DNA of 64,000 bases from Agelas oroides (taxonomy: Eukaryota > Porifera > Demospongiae > Agelasida > Agelasidae), in the NCBI GenBank assembly GCA_949130485.1, contig OX422183.1, positions 9,576,636 through 9,640,635 of the forward strand, given 5' to 3'. The position numbers and the translations under genes were made by a program. This document shows positions 36,558 to 49,073 of this stretch, in pieces. The notes beneath the pieces are model-generated. The model searched no databases, was not told the origin of the DNA, and saw nothing but the letters and a program-made list of their open reading frames with translations. The first letter of the stretch is position 1. Each line of letters starts with the position of its first letter.

Positions 36558-38940
36558 AGTTGCACTCCTACTGTAATAAACTCTTGGTGTGTAATAGCGT
36601 CTTTTAAGCCACATGAAAGATATACATAGAAATGAGGGCAATTTTCACTGCTAGTATTGCCCAGTAACCCACTAATCACATAAGTTTTAACACATTAATA
36701 TAATTTGCCTCAACAAAACATAGCTGCAGGTTTGTCTTGTAGCTTTTGAGCCCTTAGAGGAGGAGCCAGACATTAGTTGCTTATCAACTTACTGAAAAAA
36801 AACTTAAGGTAGATATTGAAGATGGGTCTCCTCTTAGCAGTACCACCTCCCACTATTGTTAGGGTTTAGGGTTACACCCCTCAAGTGGGTGCTCAAAGTT
36901 CCAATAAGGTGTGAATGTGTATATAACATGCATGAATACTGCCCACCAATAATACATGAATATAGTCAACATTCCACCCCTTGTCAGGTACAAACATGCA
37001 ATTTGATAATGAAATTTTATCTGCAAACTATATTCATACTTAACTGGAACCTTGAATAGATGAATACCATGGCAAAGGAGGTGGGTCATGGCCTGGACCT
37101 GCAGTGAACCCAGACTGCAATTGAGGGGACCTAGCTGTTTTGGGTTGAATTAACGTCCAATTTTTACAGTATATTAACTCTTGTGTGTGTGAATAGTATC
37201 ATAAAAATGCTAGGCCATATTTTAAAGGAATGCTACCTTCCATTGGGGAGCTCCTTAATTAGTCAGAAGACCTATTTGGCTATATTACTGGGCATTTCTA
37301 CCACAACCATGCAACCAAGGAACTCTTCCAGGGGCAAATGTATAAGGTCAAAGCAATCAACAAACCTCACCAGAATGCTGATTTATAGGCTTTCTGATGG
37401 AGATACTAATTTAACAAAAGGGAGAACTTCTCAAATACGTACTCCCTAATTCTGGAAGCACTTGTGAAGTTTACTGTCACCAACACAAAAAGAATGCAAA
37501 TTATGTTACCAAAGTATGGTAAAAGTAACTCAAACCTTTTTACAGTGTATATATATATATAGCTAGCTACCTGCTCTGTAATGTGCACTCTGAACCAGCG
37601 TCAAATTGTCACTTTCAAAACCAGTTACAAGTCTCCTTTGCAAGGCTTAAGGAGTTGAAACTACCTTCCCATTTCAGTTGCGTATGTACGGGTACAAAGA
37701 GCCCCCATAATTGTTGAGCAGCTGCTTGGCTGAACTCACAGAGTTTTAGTCAGGTATTATAATATAATAATAATAGCTGCTCAACAATTATTATATTAAT
37801 GCAGATCATACTTATGTCATCTCAGTTGCATGTGTAGACATATGAGGAAGTTCAAGGAATGTCTCCAAATAAGTTTGAAACTGGCCTAAAATTCATGACT
37901 GTGAGATGACATAAGTTCAGCCAAATAGTAGGCCGGGACGATAACGATATTTTATCTGAAATCTGACAATATATGCGATGTTACTACAATAACAGTCACA
38001 ACCAAATCAGTACACACGCGTTCTTACGCAATATGTTAGCTGAATCAGCAAGTATTAACTACCGAGTAATTTTTTTTACAAAACACATCTTCACCTGCAA
38101 GCAAGCTATCGACGCAGAATAGAGACCAACACGTACCCAAGAATGAGATAAAAAAATTCCTAGGAACAGGAATATGGTGTTTCAAAGCGCTGTAAGTTGG
38201 TGAGGCGAGGTTTGGCGCCGATCGACTGGTTCTTGAACAGCTACAGACATGGGACAATGACTGTTAGGAAGAGGGACTGTAGGCCTAAAATAAATCGCAG
38301 CTTGAGCAGAGTTTGACATAAGGTGCCGCTATTATAAACTTTCAAGTAACTTACCACTCGTGACGCCATTTTTACACGTGCTTAGACTCTACTGGGCATG
38401 CGTATGCTCGGATGATACAGCAAATCAGTTATCGAATGTGCAACAGAAAGGGCTTACTCACGATTGGTCGGACTATCGCTATTATCGCCCAGGCCTACCA
38501 AATAGGCTTCTAAAATAAGAGGATTACAGTAAAACCTCTGAACAAAGGACACATTGGGGACGGGCCATTTGTCCCTCGTAGAGAGGTTGTCCTCGATCTT
38601 CTCGGAGGTTTTGTTTTATACCTATTAGAAATCACTTAAAGACAAAAATAACACTTAAAGTCTTATATTCTGCTTCATATTCTGCTTCAATTTGATGGTT
38701 TCTTCAATAGCAAGATGGTAAGAGCAACACTACTAGAAAAAATATGTAGAATGATGCAATTGTTACATATATAATATATAGTAACTAAATAAACACTCGA
38801 TTGTATTTGTAACAGAAATGTTTCTTTTGCGAGAACAGTGGAAAGGACCACCGCTGCGGGTCCAGAATACGGAGGTATCCCGCATTCGGTATACTTCCGG
38901 TAGGCGTGGTAATGCGTGATCGGCCGTCAATGAACTACTC

Positions 38941-39033
38941 ACTGTTGATCATTCCATGCTAGTCATCTGTGAAATTTTGTGTCAAGCTTCATTTAAGACA
39001 TCCACAGATGACTAGCATGGAATGATCAACAGT
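38941..39033. repeat. Perfect 31 bp stem hairpin
   Basis: 38941-38971 and 39003-39033 are exact reverse complements (ACTGTTGATCATTCCATGCT and onward), separated by a 31-base loop. It could be a tiny MITE or a pre-miRNA-like hairpin; the perfect stem favours a recent palindromic element. Confidence 0.8.
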
Positions 39034-41999
39034 ACATGTTTTTCGGAAACATTTGTATAAGCGGGCTAGCAGCATAACCACATCTCTAGTTCATATTTGA
39101 TGATACCGTTAGAGTTCACTGATCGAAAGGAGTTCTTCCAGTTTTATAATACACTATAATAAAATACCGAGCAAGTTACAAATATTATCATGGAGTAGGC
39201 ATTACTTGTTCATAACATAGCACACATTACATGCCTACCAAATGTTATACTGGTAGTTTGCTTCTTAGTAAGTAGTTAATCCAGTTACTAGCACTACTGG
39301 TTGCTATACACACTGTTTCTTGCCCATCAGAACATTCCTTATTGCTTCAACAAGGTACTTGGTTAATACACATCATGAGTACTATATCCTAATTTATTGA
39401 TAATTTGAATGCAGTGATGGAAAAATATTCAGTGGGTGTTGATTTATATAAACTTCACTATAGCCTCCCACTAGTACTTTGCAAGCCACTACATTGTTTA
39501 ACATAACACGGGAAGGATATAGTCATGTACACCTGTGTAGCAACCAGATTTTGCTGTAAAGCGATGTTCACAGGTAACTGTTTTTGACTTCCCAGTGAGT
39601 GACCATCCATGCTCAAAAGCTAGCTGCCTGAATGCAGTTCAGGTACAGACGCACGTCTGCAGTGCCGCAAAAGAGCCACACCCTTTTCTCGGCTGTTTAG
39701 CTTCAGCACTAATTGATAACCAATGTAACCGTTTATTATAACCCCATGCAGTGCATCAGAATACTCTCAGTTTAACAACTCACCATAAAACCTTCCGAAG
39801 TACATGGAAGCAAATAATCCGGACGTGTACACGAACAGTCAGCCGTTTGTGTATCCGATACTGTCGGCTTGGCTACGTTTCCAGCCCTCATGCCACTTTT
39901 GTTGCTCGCAGTATTAAATGCTCGCATTTTGTTGCATATGACACACAACTGTGGTAGGATATTTTGCTAGAAGAGAAAGCAGCGCAAGGGGCGTAAGCTG
40001 CGAAACGAATGTATATGCATGTATATATACGGTTTGTAGCGGAGTGTGGGCGTCAGCATCCGATAAGTACACCCACGCGTTACCATTGTAGAAACCAAAC
40101 TCTGGGCGGTTACTCTAGGTTGCAGTGAACTACGGGTAAAAATTCAATGCCGTATGAAGGGAATTCTGGAACATTCATCATCCCAGTCCCATACAATAAT
40201 CGTAGCTGTTCATGCTTGAAAATATATTGTCTTGTTCAAAACCAGATAATAGCTAGCAGATGGTGCATAACTAATTGGTAATCTAGATGTCTAGTACACA
40301 TTCAGCTAGTAAACAAGTGTCTGTGCCAGTCGTTTGCTTATGAAGCTTGATGAAATTGCAAAGGAACTGATGCATGTCAACTATGCTTCTGAATGATGTA
40401 TTTAATGTCATTCCAGTGAGCTAGTAACACTCATGCAGTTATTACATGCATGAACCTGTCATTTGTGGCTAGCTAGTTCTGCTTTAAGGACAGCTCAAGA
40501 GAACACTGTGCAGGGGTCCTCTGAAGAGCTACGTAGCTAGATACTTATATTACATACTGCTTCAGCTTAGTCTATAGTCAAGATCAAGTGCAATTGATTT
40601 AAAACACCAGATATCTTTCATCCTTGTAGAATGGGTTTGATCCAAAGGACTTTAAACTCCATCTTTTGTTTTTTAACAGCTCAATATAAAGAGCATGAAA
40701 CCTAGCTCCCCTCCTCTCCTGGAATAAATCTCTTCTGGAGAATTACTTGGTTACTCCACTTTTGGCTGTTGAGTAGCTATACTACACAGGACGAAAATAA
40801 AAGTGGTTTATTTACACTGTTCCTGGCACTTGTAGCAACTTCAATTGTTACAATACTCCAATCTCTAAAAGGTACTGACAATTGTTAAGATAACAATTGG
40901 AAGTTGCTTGGTAACTGTACATATGCCATGCACAGATAGCTTGAGTCATAGCTTCACATGACAAAGATCATTGTTGAGTGAACAATGCATTTTTGTTGTC
41001 TAAGCAAACTTCCCAGCCCTTGTAGTGTACTGCATGCATGTGCTTTGTATTTGGCCATAGCTGGATGTACACCTGACAATAAGGACAGGGTTTAATGAAT
41101 GCTTGTTCTTCATCCAAGCAAATAGAAGAGGATCCAAACCAAGCATTTCTCAGCTATACTATGTTTAATACGAAGGAGCATCTGCCAAGATAGGAATCAG
41201 TTTCTTCTCTTGCTCTGTTTACGAGGTGGTTAAAGGCAGAACTATCTTCTTGCTGGTCCACATGGAATAGCTGTTTTTCCTACACACTATATATAGCAAC
41301 CTCTCATATTCACACATTGAAGTACATAGCTATAGATATTTCTGCATGCATGCATGCATATATATATCACTATAATAAACAAAATTGTAAATTTAGCAAA
41401 TTATTTGGTTACTACAATTTGCGTGACTGTCTTTCCTATGCTAATTCAAAGAATGTGGTGCTTGTAAAACATTTTGTGGGAGACTAGTAAAAATCACTCA
41501 AATATCAGCTCCTTTTCCAGTCCTGCATTCATAAAATTTTTGTAGTAAGGATAGTCACATAATTGTGGTAACCAAATACTTCGCTAACCGATAACGTTTT
41601 TGTGGCTCTTATTATATCCTTACATCTGCATACTCTGCTGTCTTTAAATAAATATATACTTGATATCTATCTCACACTTATGTATCATACATTTCAAAGA
41701 GTTACAGGGTTATTATACTTTAACCCGCACTTATGACCCAGCTAAATAGCTACTGTCTTGAGATAAAGCTACTTTATCATGGGGAAACAGTTACCCACAG
41801 TCTGGGAAACAACGCTAAATTTGCCAAATATAATATGCTATAGTGATGTCTGTTCAGGTGAAAGCTATTACTACGGAAATGTGTTCGGGGGCACATTCCC
41901 CGGGAAAACACGTACCACTGTAACGTCGTCATCAAATAGAGGGCACATCCCCCGGGAAAACACGTACTACAGTAACAACGTCATCAAATAGAGGTCACA

Positions 42000-42293
42000 C
42001 TTTTGCAATACGAAATGCGCGCGCTGAGGCACGATACATACATTCATCAAGCGGACGTTGCCGCCTTCCACTGCTGGATAAACCTTTGCAAAAGCGAAAG
42101 GGCTAACCGGCGTGAGGCAAGAGAGAGAGAGAGCTGTAGATATGGTAAGTATCTCTACACTGTAGGCTACAGCTTATAACTCACTAAGCTAGCTGGCATT
42201 GTCCCTAAACAGCATGGTGGGTAGCTGTTTGGGAAGCAAGGAGTCCACCATTTCTGGCCATTCGATAGTCTCGCGGAGGCAACTCCTGCTTTT
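42000..42293 (+). other. Possible 5' exons of a host gene
   Basis: A CpG-rich block ends in GATATG|GTAAGT at 42144. A second block follows CCTAAACAG and contains ATG at 42214 with MVGSCLGSKESTISGHS, ending at a GTGAGT donor at 42294. This looks like a promoter region with a first coding exon, but no further exons were recognised before the transposon at 42733. Confidence 0.25.
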
Positions 42294-42494
42294 CGTGAGT
42301 GAAGCAGCGCTTCAGTTACGAGTCCCTATTGCTCCCCTCTCTCCACGAGCGGGAAGTAGAATCGATCAACAAACCTTTGTATATATCATCTTCACTGAGA
42401 GAACGAGGTCTCTTGCACTTCTGTTTGAACGGGTCCCCATATTACCGGGAGAATGTGGACCCGGGGTCCCCATTTTCCCGCGAGTGTATAGGAT

Positions 42495-42541
42495 CGGAAC
42501 GGAACGGAACGGAAAACCCGGAACGGAACGGAACGGAACTG
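42495..42541. repeat. (GGAAC)n simple repeat
   Basis: Repeated CGGAACGGAACGGAA units give spurious open frames on both strands. Confidence 0.8.
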
Positions 42542-42770
42542 GAAGTAATTGATACACAATATAGATTTGGACGCTGGACACATGGCCAGAAATTAGCGTT
42601 AATCAGTAGAACAGTTCGTCTTTGTATGCGGACTCCGATCTTGCGTTCTGTAACAGCTACAAACGGACGGGACAAGCACCAGCAGAGACCCACGTAAAGC
42701 GTATAAAACTGCTGAGGTAGGATACAGCCAGCCGAGGGGTCCGTCACGAAAGAAATCTCGTACACCGTCG

Positions 42771-42912
42771 GCAGAAATCCAAACTGAAATCCAGAAATCC
42801 ACTGTGAAATCCAGAAATCCAGAAATCCACTATGAAATCCAGAAATCCACTCTGAAATCCAGAAATCCACTCTGAAATCCGGAAATCCACTCTAAAATCC
42901 GGAAATCCAATT
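42771..42912. repeat. Subterminal GAAATCC array, left outer
   Basis: About ten copies of CCAGAAATCCACTCTGAAAT-like units, 10-20 bp each, lie just inside the left end of the transposon. Confidence 0.85.
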
Positions 42913-43022
42913 CAGGATTCTATTAAAATACTCCGCAAATATCCGTATACTTTACATTAATTACACTACAAGGACGTGCACGTGCACCGATTTTCTATGA
43001 CGTAATAGAACGTCACCACAAT

Positions 43023-43073
43023 GAATGACCTTTGTACCCGGCCGATCTTCGCGGTCGGGTACAAAGGTCATTC
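43023..43073. repeat. Perfect 18 bp arm hairpin inside the transposon
   Basis: GAATGACCTTTGTACCCG (43023-43040) and its inverse (43056-43073) flank a 15-base loop. Directly after it, a 45-50 bp tandem repeat containing ATCAACGAACACGC runs over about 43105-43210. Confidence 0.75.
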
Positions 43074-43324
43074 TTCCAAGGTGATGTAATTGCAATTGTC
43101 AGATGTATTATGTATGACGAACATGCAGTACGGTATGAATATGTATGATAATCAACGAACACGCAGTATGCGTATGTATATGTATGACAATCAACGAACA
43201 CGCTGTCTATGCGCTATGTAGCGGTGAACTGCCTGTGACATTGTATTCTGTTAGCATATAGGCTTAGAGGAATGTGGTTCATGATTGTTCATGAGTATAT
43301 TTTAGCTGTAGGCCTATCTTTAGA

Positions 43325-43465
43325 AATAGCGAAATCCAGAAATCCGCTTTGAAATCCAGAAATCCACTTTGAAATCCAGAAATCCACTTTGAAATCCAGA
43401 AATCCACTTTGAAATCCAGAAATCCATTCTGAAATCCGAAATCCACGTGAAATCCAGTGGATTTC
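43325..43465. repeat. Subterminal GAAATCC array, left inner
   Basis: Regular AGAAATCCACTTTGAAATCC units, about seven copies, end with GTGAAATCCAGTGGATTTCG, which is itself palindromic. Confidence 0.85.
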
Positions 43466-43597
43466 GAAATAGACGCCGTAAAGTACAGCGTAAACTCCGC
43501 ATTGAACGTATAAATACAACTTACGGTACGATAAACTGCGCATGCGCGCTTCTAAATTTGTCGCGGGTACTTCGCGGGCAATAGCAGCGATAGTAGC

Positions 43598-46500
43598 ATG
43601 GCGAGCAAAGAGAACCCGGCAGGGAATGAGTCTGGAAGGCAAGAGATTAATGATCTGCCGGTAAAGAGTCACTTGGGCAAGCCAGAAATTAACAATGACA
43701 AGCGCAAATTGGACAAAGGTAGGTATATAAAAGCATAGAGAGTATGGCAAATACAAAACATGCCTGTATTATAATTTATGTGGATGGACTGGCACTTTGC
43801 AGTTTAACAGTGCAACCTTTCTCAACTACACTTTGAAACAGATACATATATACTGGGTCGCTGCATCTCATGCTACAAGAACAAGAGAGGGGCAGAGTAC
43901 TGTCGGTTGGTGCAGCAGCACAAGGCTGTTCGGGCAACTGCATGCTGTGAATGTGAACAAAATGGGAACAGTGTCACAAAATGTCGACAAGAATTACATC
44001 ATGATGGTGAAAATGCATTCTACATGAACGAAGTTACCTCAACAGGGTCAGAACTCCCACAATGTTGCCTGGAACTACAAGGTCTCCAGATGAAGTGCTA
44101 CTCCTCAAGACCTGAAGAAATGAATGAGCCATATGTAACAGGGTACATGGTGCCTTACAGTGATCGCAACTGGGAAGATTGGTTTCAACGATTCACTCTA
44201 CAGACAGGATGTGAATACACAATTCATTCAGGAAAGCAGAGCAACACACAGTCAAGGGAGACAGGAGTGATGGAGACGGAAGGAAAACTCTTCACATACA
44301 CTTCTGCATGGTCACACGCCTACAGCTGTTTGCGTGGTGGTACAGGTCGATTCAAGTCACTTTGTCTTGGGAAGAAAAATCGCTCATCACTTGGAACTAG
44401 ACGATTCGGATGTAAAGCAAATTTGCAGGTGCGACTCTTGAATGTGAGTAATGGTGTGCACGTTTTGGAAATCCAAATACCAATGAGTGCTCACTTACCT
44501 GCACACAACCCATCCTCGGTCACTGACCAACTGACCATGAAGCCGCTTCCACAGATAGAGGAGAAAATTGCTGAGCTTGTTCAAGAGTCCTTTCTGAACC
44601 AAAGGGCTTTAAGGCTTTCCCTAAAAACATGGGTGGAGAAGGAGTTGATACCCAAACACCTCAATGAAGGTGTGATAACCAGCAAGCCATCTGATTACAA
44701 TCGAGCATACTACCCAACGGCTGAAGACATCAGAGTAATGGTCAAAAAGGCAATTACACGAGAGCGAAATTCCCTTTTTGACCAGGAGGCAGTACTTCAG
44801 CTTCTAAAAGAAGAACAAGCCAGGAATGGTTTGAAGTACTATTTTCGGCAGTACAGCAAATGTGATAAAAGGTAATGCAAATCTAAATCAGTAGCCATGC
44901 ATGCACTTCATGTCTTGTACAAACAGTATACTAATTGCCAGCCATTAACCCGCCTCTGTTTATGTAACACTATACTCTGTGGTATATATGGAACATAAAT
45001 ATATGCCTCAGTTGTGACAACTACTTAGGGCAAAGGAAGTGGTCCTCTTTTGAAGTATAGGTGATACTGAGCTCAGGGCAATAGGAAGCAATAGGAAGTG
45101 GGTTCTTTATTTAGAGTACTTACTTCACTTTTGCTTCATTCCTAAAGGAGTCGTTCAAGTGGAGAACAGCCAGATAACCAAGCACAAACTGAAAGGTAAG
45201 TTTTGCGGAAATTATGGAAGATATATTGTAAGTATACTAATCTCTATACACAATTCACTTTAGAAATCCAGACATTCTGAAGGAGATACATGAGGCAGTT
45301 AAAAATCTGTGAGAAGTTGAGTCAGAGGGGCTTATTACTCCAGATGCAGACCAATCATTCCTCTTAGTCCTTCAAACCAAGCAGCAAAGTAAATGGCTGC
45401 AGCAGTATGGGAACATAGTCACATGCATGGATGCAACATACAAAACACTACGGTATGGATTCCCGTGCTTTTTTCTGGTGGTAAAAACTGCACTTGGAAT
45501 TGGTCGTGTGGTGGGGACTATCATTCCTCAATATGAGACAGAAGAGTTTATACAGGAGGGGTTACAGAAGTTAAAAGAATGGAATCCAGGATGGTCTCCT
45601 CAGTTTTTCATGACTGACAAGAGTGCCCAAGAGCTAGGTACACAATTGTATGGGGATGTGATGTATAGTATAAACAATGAATTGTTTTTGTTGTACCTGA
45701 TCCACCAGGGGCTGTTGGTGAAGTTCACCCTCACTGCATCAGGTTGATCTGTGACTTCCACACTTTCCAAGCACTTGAGAGATGGGTTAACTGCTCACAG
45801 CATGGTGTTCCACCTGAAGTGAGAAGCATTGTCAAGGCAGCATTCAAGGAGCTTGTTTATGCCAAGAGTGGTTAGTAGATTGAACAGACAGCATTTTCAC
45901 ATGTACCGTTGTACATACTGTACTTTCCCAATCTGCAGAGGGACAATATGATGAAATGCTGTCTAAGATCAAGGGTTCTCACTGGTACACAAACAATGCT
46001 CAGCTACAGGCCTACCTAGAAAATGAGTGGCTCAATTGCAAACCTGTAAGTGTATCCCACCTCTTTAAATAGTATGAGTAGTAATGGTATTGTTATTGGT
46101 TACCACAGCTCTGGTCTCACATACATCGACAACGTTTCCACAACAGTGTTGACACCAACAATTTTACAGAATCTTTCAACAATGTCCTCAAAAACCATTA
46201 TCTTACCCTTCGCAATGACAAGTCAGTCTTTTCTCTTACCAAGATTCTCCTCCAGTGTGTCTTCCCAGACCAAGAAAGAGAATATACGGTTCTAACAGCC
46301 AGACAGACAACAGCTTACCGACAGCCAAGAAATGCCTTACCTCATTTCTTAACAAATCGACCAAGTTCAGTCACAAGTGCCTGCTTACTTAACATTGAAA
46401 AAGGTAAAGCAATAGAAATCTCTTCCATCAAAGAAGAGGATGCTGTGAATGGTGTGTACAGTGTAAAATCAAACAGAGGAATGTACAAAGTACAAATCCA

Positions 46501-48941
46501 GGAAGGAAGTTGTTCATGCCCTTACTTCACACAGAGTAGAATCCCCTGCAAGCACATCTTCAGCATTATCCAGAATTTCAAGTGGAGGTGGGAAGACTTA
46601 CCTCACTCCCTCACAGAAAGCCCATTCATGACACTTGACAATGACATACTACAGGATGAACACTCTGATTTGTGTATTGTTGAAGAGGACAAGTCGGCTC
46701 CATTTACATCAACTCCAACACCACTCCATCAGACACCTGGCTCCAAACTCCTTCGCCTGCAAAAGCAGTTGAGGGATGAACTTGCCAAGTGCAGTGCAGC
46801 TGTTTTCATGGTTGATGATATAGCCATCTTGGAAAATGTGCAGAGAAAGGTACACAGCATCCATTCAGAGCTGCTATCAACATCTTCCATCTGCGAGAAG
46901 GAAGAGGAGCTACCCATTCTCAAGAACTTAATGAAGGAGGAGGTGTCAGAGTATCGGAGAAAAGCAAAAGTCATAGCACGAGCAAATCAGCTGACTCGTC
47001 GATACAAGAAACTGAAGCGAAAGAGCAACACAGGATGTCCAATACAACCCAAACGACTAAGACTAAAGGACGATCCCCTCAATGCAGCAACAAGACCTAG
47101 TGTGGGTCGCCCTAAAAGCAAAAAGGCAGACACGAATAAGAAAACGACTGGCACAGGTATGAGTCACCCCATCTATCACCAGTATTTTCCTTCAACCTTC
47201 TTACTTTTTCATGCATTTGGCTATCAATAATTCTTTTGCAGGTAACAGTAACATTGCATTTGAGCACCAAGAATTGGACGCATTACCCTTGATTGAAAGC
47301 AACAAGGTACCTTTCTTTTCACCCTAGTAGTATTGTTGATAAAGTCTGTTCACATATCAATGTTTCTTTTGCACAGGAAATGACTGATCTCCCCAGCAGC
47401 ATTACCACTTTGGCACAAAGTCAACTTAAACCAGGTACCTTACACATACATGTAGGTACATCAAATAAACAATCTGCAGTTAAACACAATCAACAGTCTA
47501 GTGCAGACATCCTTGGGACCAAAATATGTAAGGTGTCTTCATTTTCGGAGGAGATTAGGATCATGAAGTTGGACATAGTCGAATGTCCTGATCAGATTTA
47601 ATTCTAGCATGTCCTTCAAAAGGGATTGATTATGCTACTCAGGAACCAAAAAAAGAACATGTGGTCAGTGCAAGAGTGTGGATTGTGGTCAGTGCCGATA
47701 CTGCTTGGATAAGAAGAAGTTTGGCGGGCACAACCGGCTAAAACAATGCTGCATCCACAGACGGTGTAATACCTACAATACTTCTTTGAGTGAAAACAAA
47801 CGACCTCCACCCACACAATCAGCTGTTCACGACACAACCAAGGAATTTCGTGGTATGTTTGGCTGATGTTTGTTTACAAACTACTACATGCAAGTGTTCA
47901 ATGCAAGCTTACCTCCATTAGGGCACAGTGTGTCGCTGCTAGGATGTCAAACACCTGCAAAATCAAAAGAAGAAGTACTGAAAGTAAGTGATACATGGTG
48001 CTGCATTGCAATGGCGTAGCTACACCAGGACCCATGCAGGCCTAAGACCTGCTGAATTGAGTGAGTGCCCAAGTAAAACAATATAGTAATCCAAGGTCAA
48101 AAATCATTGCCCAAAACTAAGGTGCTTGCATCCTCACTCGTTGATGCATTTGCCACCTTGTTTGCATGCTTACTGTCTGTTTGGTGGGGATCAAGATACT
48201 GTATGCAACTATGTGCATACACTACTGTAGGTATAGTAAGAAGTGCTCTTGGCAGATGACAATGGCCTAAAAATGGCTTCAGAATGGCTCTAAATTCAGA
48301 GATCATGCTGTGCCCGAGTATCTTTACAATCCTGGCTACACCACTGGTTCAGTATATCATGTGATTGCATAAATTATACATCTACTACTATAGGAATTAC
48401 TAACCAATTCAGCGTATGTAAAAATTGGAGACTTTCCTGACGAACCTATCCCACCTGAAGTAGGGAACCCCTCCAAGATGCCCAAGTTCAAGGCAGAAGA
48501 CATTGCACACATTTTGAGCTGTAGTGGTAGGAAAGTGAAGAAAATGCTACCAGATGGAAACTGTCTCTTCAGAAGTCTATCATTTTGCCTTCATCGTTCC
48601 CAAGACAGGCATCTAGAGATAAGGAAAATACTTGTGCAATTCATTGAAAGAAATGGTAACAACTACAAACATTTACTTTTTGGACGTACACTTAGTGAAC
48701 ACTTGGAGAGTATGATGTGTGGGGTACTCAGCTTGAACTTCAAGCTGCTGCAGACTACTATGAGATGTGTATTTATCTTCTCACCAAGAGACAGCAGCAA
48801 GAGAGGTACCATTGGCATCGATACACACCCAGGAACAGTGCACCTACAGACAACTTGCCACACATCGAACTTGCTCACCCAGGATCAGTACACTTTGATC
48901 CCATCCTTGATGCTGCCACACTTCAGATTCCGAAGACGTAG
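43598..48941 (+). CDS. MULE transposase with SWIM, CXXC and OTU domains (12 exons, two lesions)
   Basis: Exons: 43598-43718, 43842-44871, 45148-45195, 45264-45637, 45709-45870, 45939-46045, 46109-47156, 47242-47306, 47377-47434, 47643-47852, 47922-47983, 48394-48941. All have GT..AG borders and agreeing phases, totalling about 1,277 residues. Start: ATG in AGTAGCATGG. Residues about 45-85 are Cys-rich (CISCYKNKRG, CCECEQNG). About 175-262 is a WRKY/GCM1-like zinc domain (FGCKANL, SAHLPAH). The DDE core has D456 (MDATYKT), D518 (MTDKS), C-DFH at 539-542 and E635 (FTESFNN). The SWIM finger has CSC at 749-751 and CKH at 761-763. A Lys/Arg-rich linker follows. CXXC lies at 1011-1046 (DCGQCRYC, KFGG, KQCC). 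OTU runs from about 1130 to 1270 (DGNC with C1152; H1262 in VHFDPIL). TGA at 45310-45312 (codon 416) and a one-base frameshift near 48713-48718 break it. The role is transposition; CXXC targeting and OTU deubiquitination are inferred. Confidence 0.8.
47643..47852 (+). CDS. CXXC zinc-finger exon of the transposase gene
   Basis: This exon lies between CTACTCAG and GTATGT. It reads RTCGQCKSVDCGQCRYC, followed by KFGG, RLKQCC and RRC, which is the signature of CXXC fingers found in DNMT1, MLL and CpG-binding proteins. The canonical finger has a third CxxC step before the DCGxC block; here it is missing, while an extra Cys follows KQ. Confidence 0.8.
48004..48345. mobile_element. hAT-like MITE in an intron of the transposase gene
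   Basis: It starts CAATGGCGTAGCTACAC and ends GGCTACACCACTG, like the MITE at 13983-14319. No clean target duplication was found. It sits between the exon ending at 47983 and the OTU exon, so an intact splice is still possible. Confidence 0.55.
48394..48941 (+). CDS. OTU cysteine-protease exon of the transposase gene
   Basis: The acceptor is CTATAG. The exon contains LPDGNCLFRSLSF (catalytic Asp and Cys), HLEIRKILVQFI, then in the next frame WGTQLELQAAA and GSVHFDPIL (catalytic His). The frame changes at 48713-48718, where one base appears lost. It ends at TAG 48939-48941. These are the standard blocks of OTU-family deubiquitinating proteases. Confidence 0.8.
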
Positions 48942-49063
48942 GGGTCCCAACAAAAAATCCAAGAGCGAACGAACTTGACTCAAGTATGCTGAAATCCAAG
49001 AACCAAGTGACCTTGTTTGTAAACTACAGTTACAATAGTTTCTATGACTTTCGTTCTTCCGAA

Positions 49064-49073
49064 AATAAATAAA
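49064..49073 (+). terminator. Poly(A) signal of the transposase gene
   Basis: Overlapping AATAAA hexamers (AATAAATAAA) lie about 125 bases after the stop of the last exon, inside the transposon. Confidence 0.55.

Larger units (their letters stand above)
35841..41999. other. Long stretch with no gene seen
   Basis: Contains the inverted repeat 36264-36557, paired arms around 37700-37920, a pogo-like fragment at about 38527-38620 (CAGTAAAACCTC...GAGGTTTTG), the perfect hairpin 38941-39033, and a two-copy tandem repeat at 41880-41995 (CCGGGAAAACACGTAC). No convincing splice-bordered exons were found. Confidence 0.4.

Noticed and set aside
42366-42870. Minus-strand frames with repeated WISGF units at the left end of the transposon
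   Set aside because: Translations of the GGAAC repeat and GAAATCC array, not a protein; the same holds for similar frames at 33434-33733 and 43289-43756.
42771-42912. CRISPR-like regularly spaced repeats
   Set aside because: Units are directly adjacent without unique spacers, lie inside a eukaryotic transposon and are subterminal repeats.
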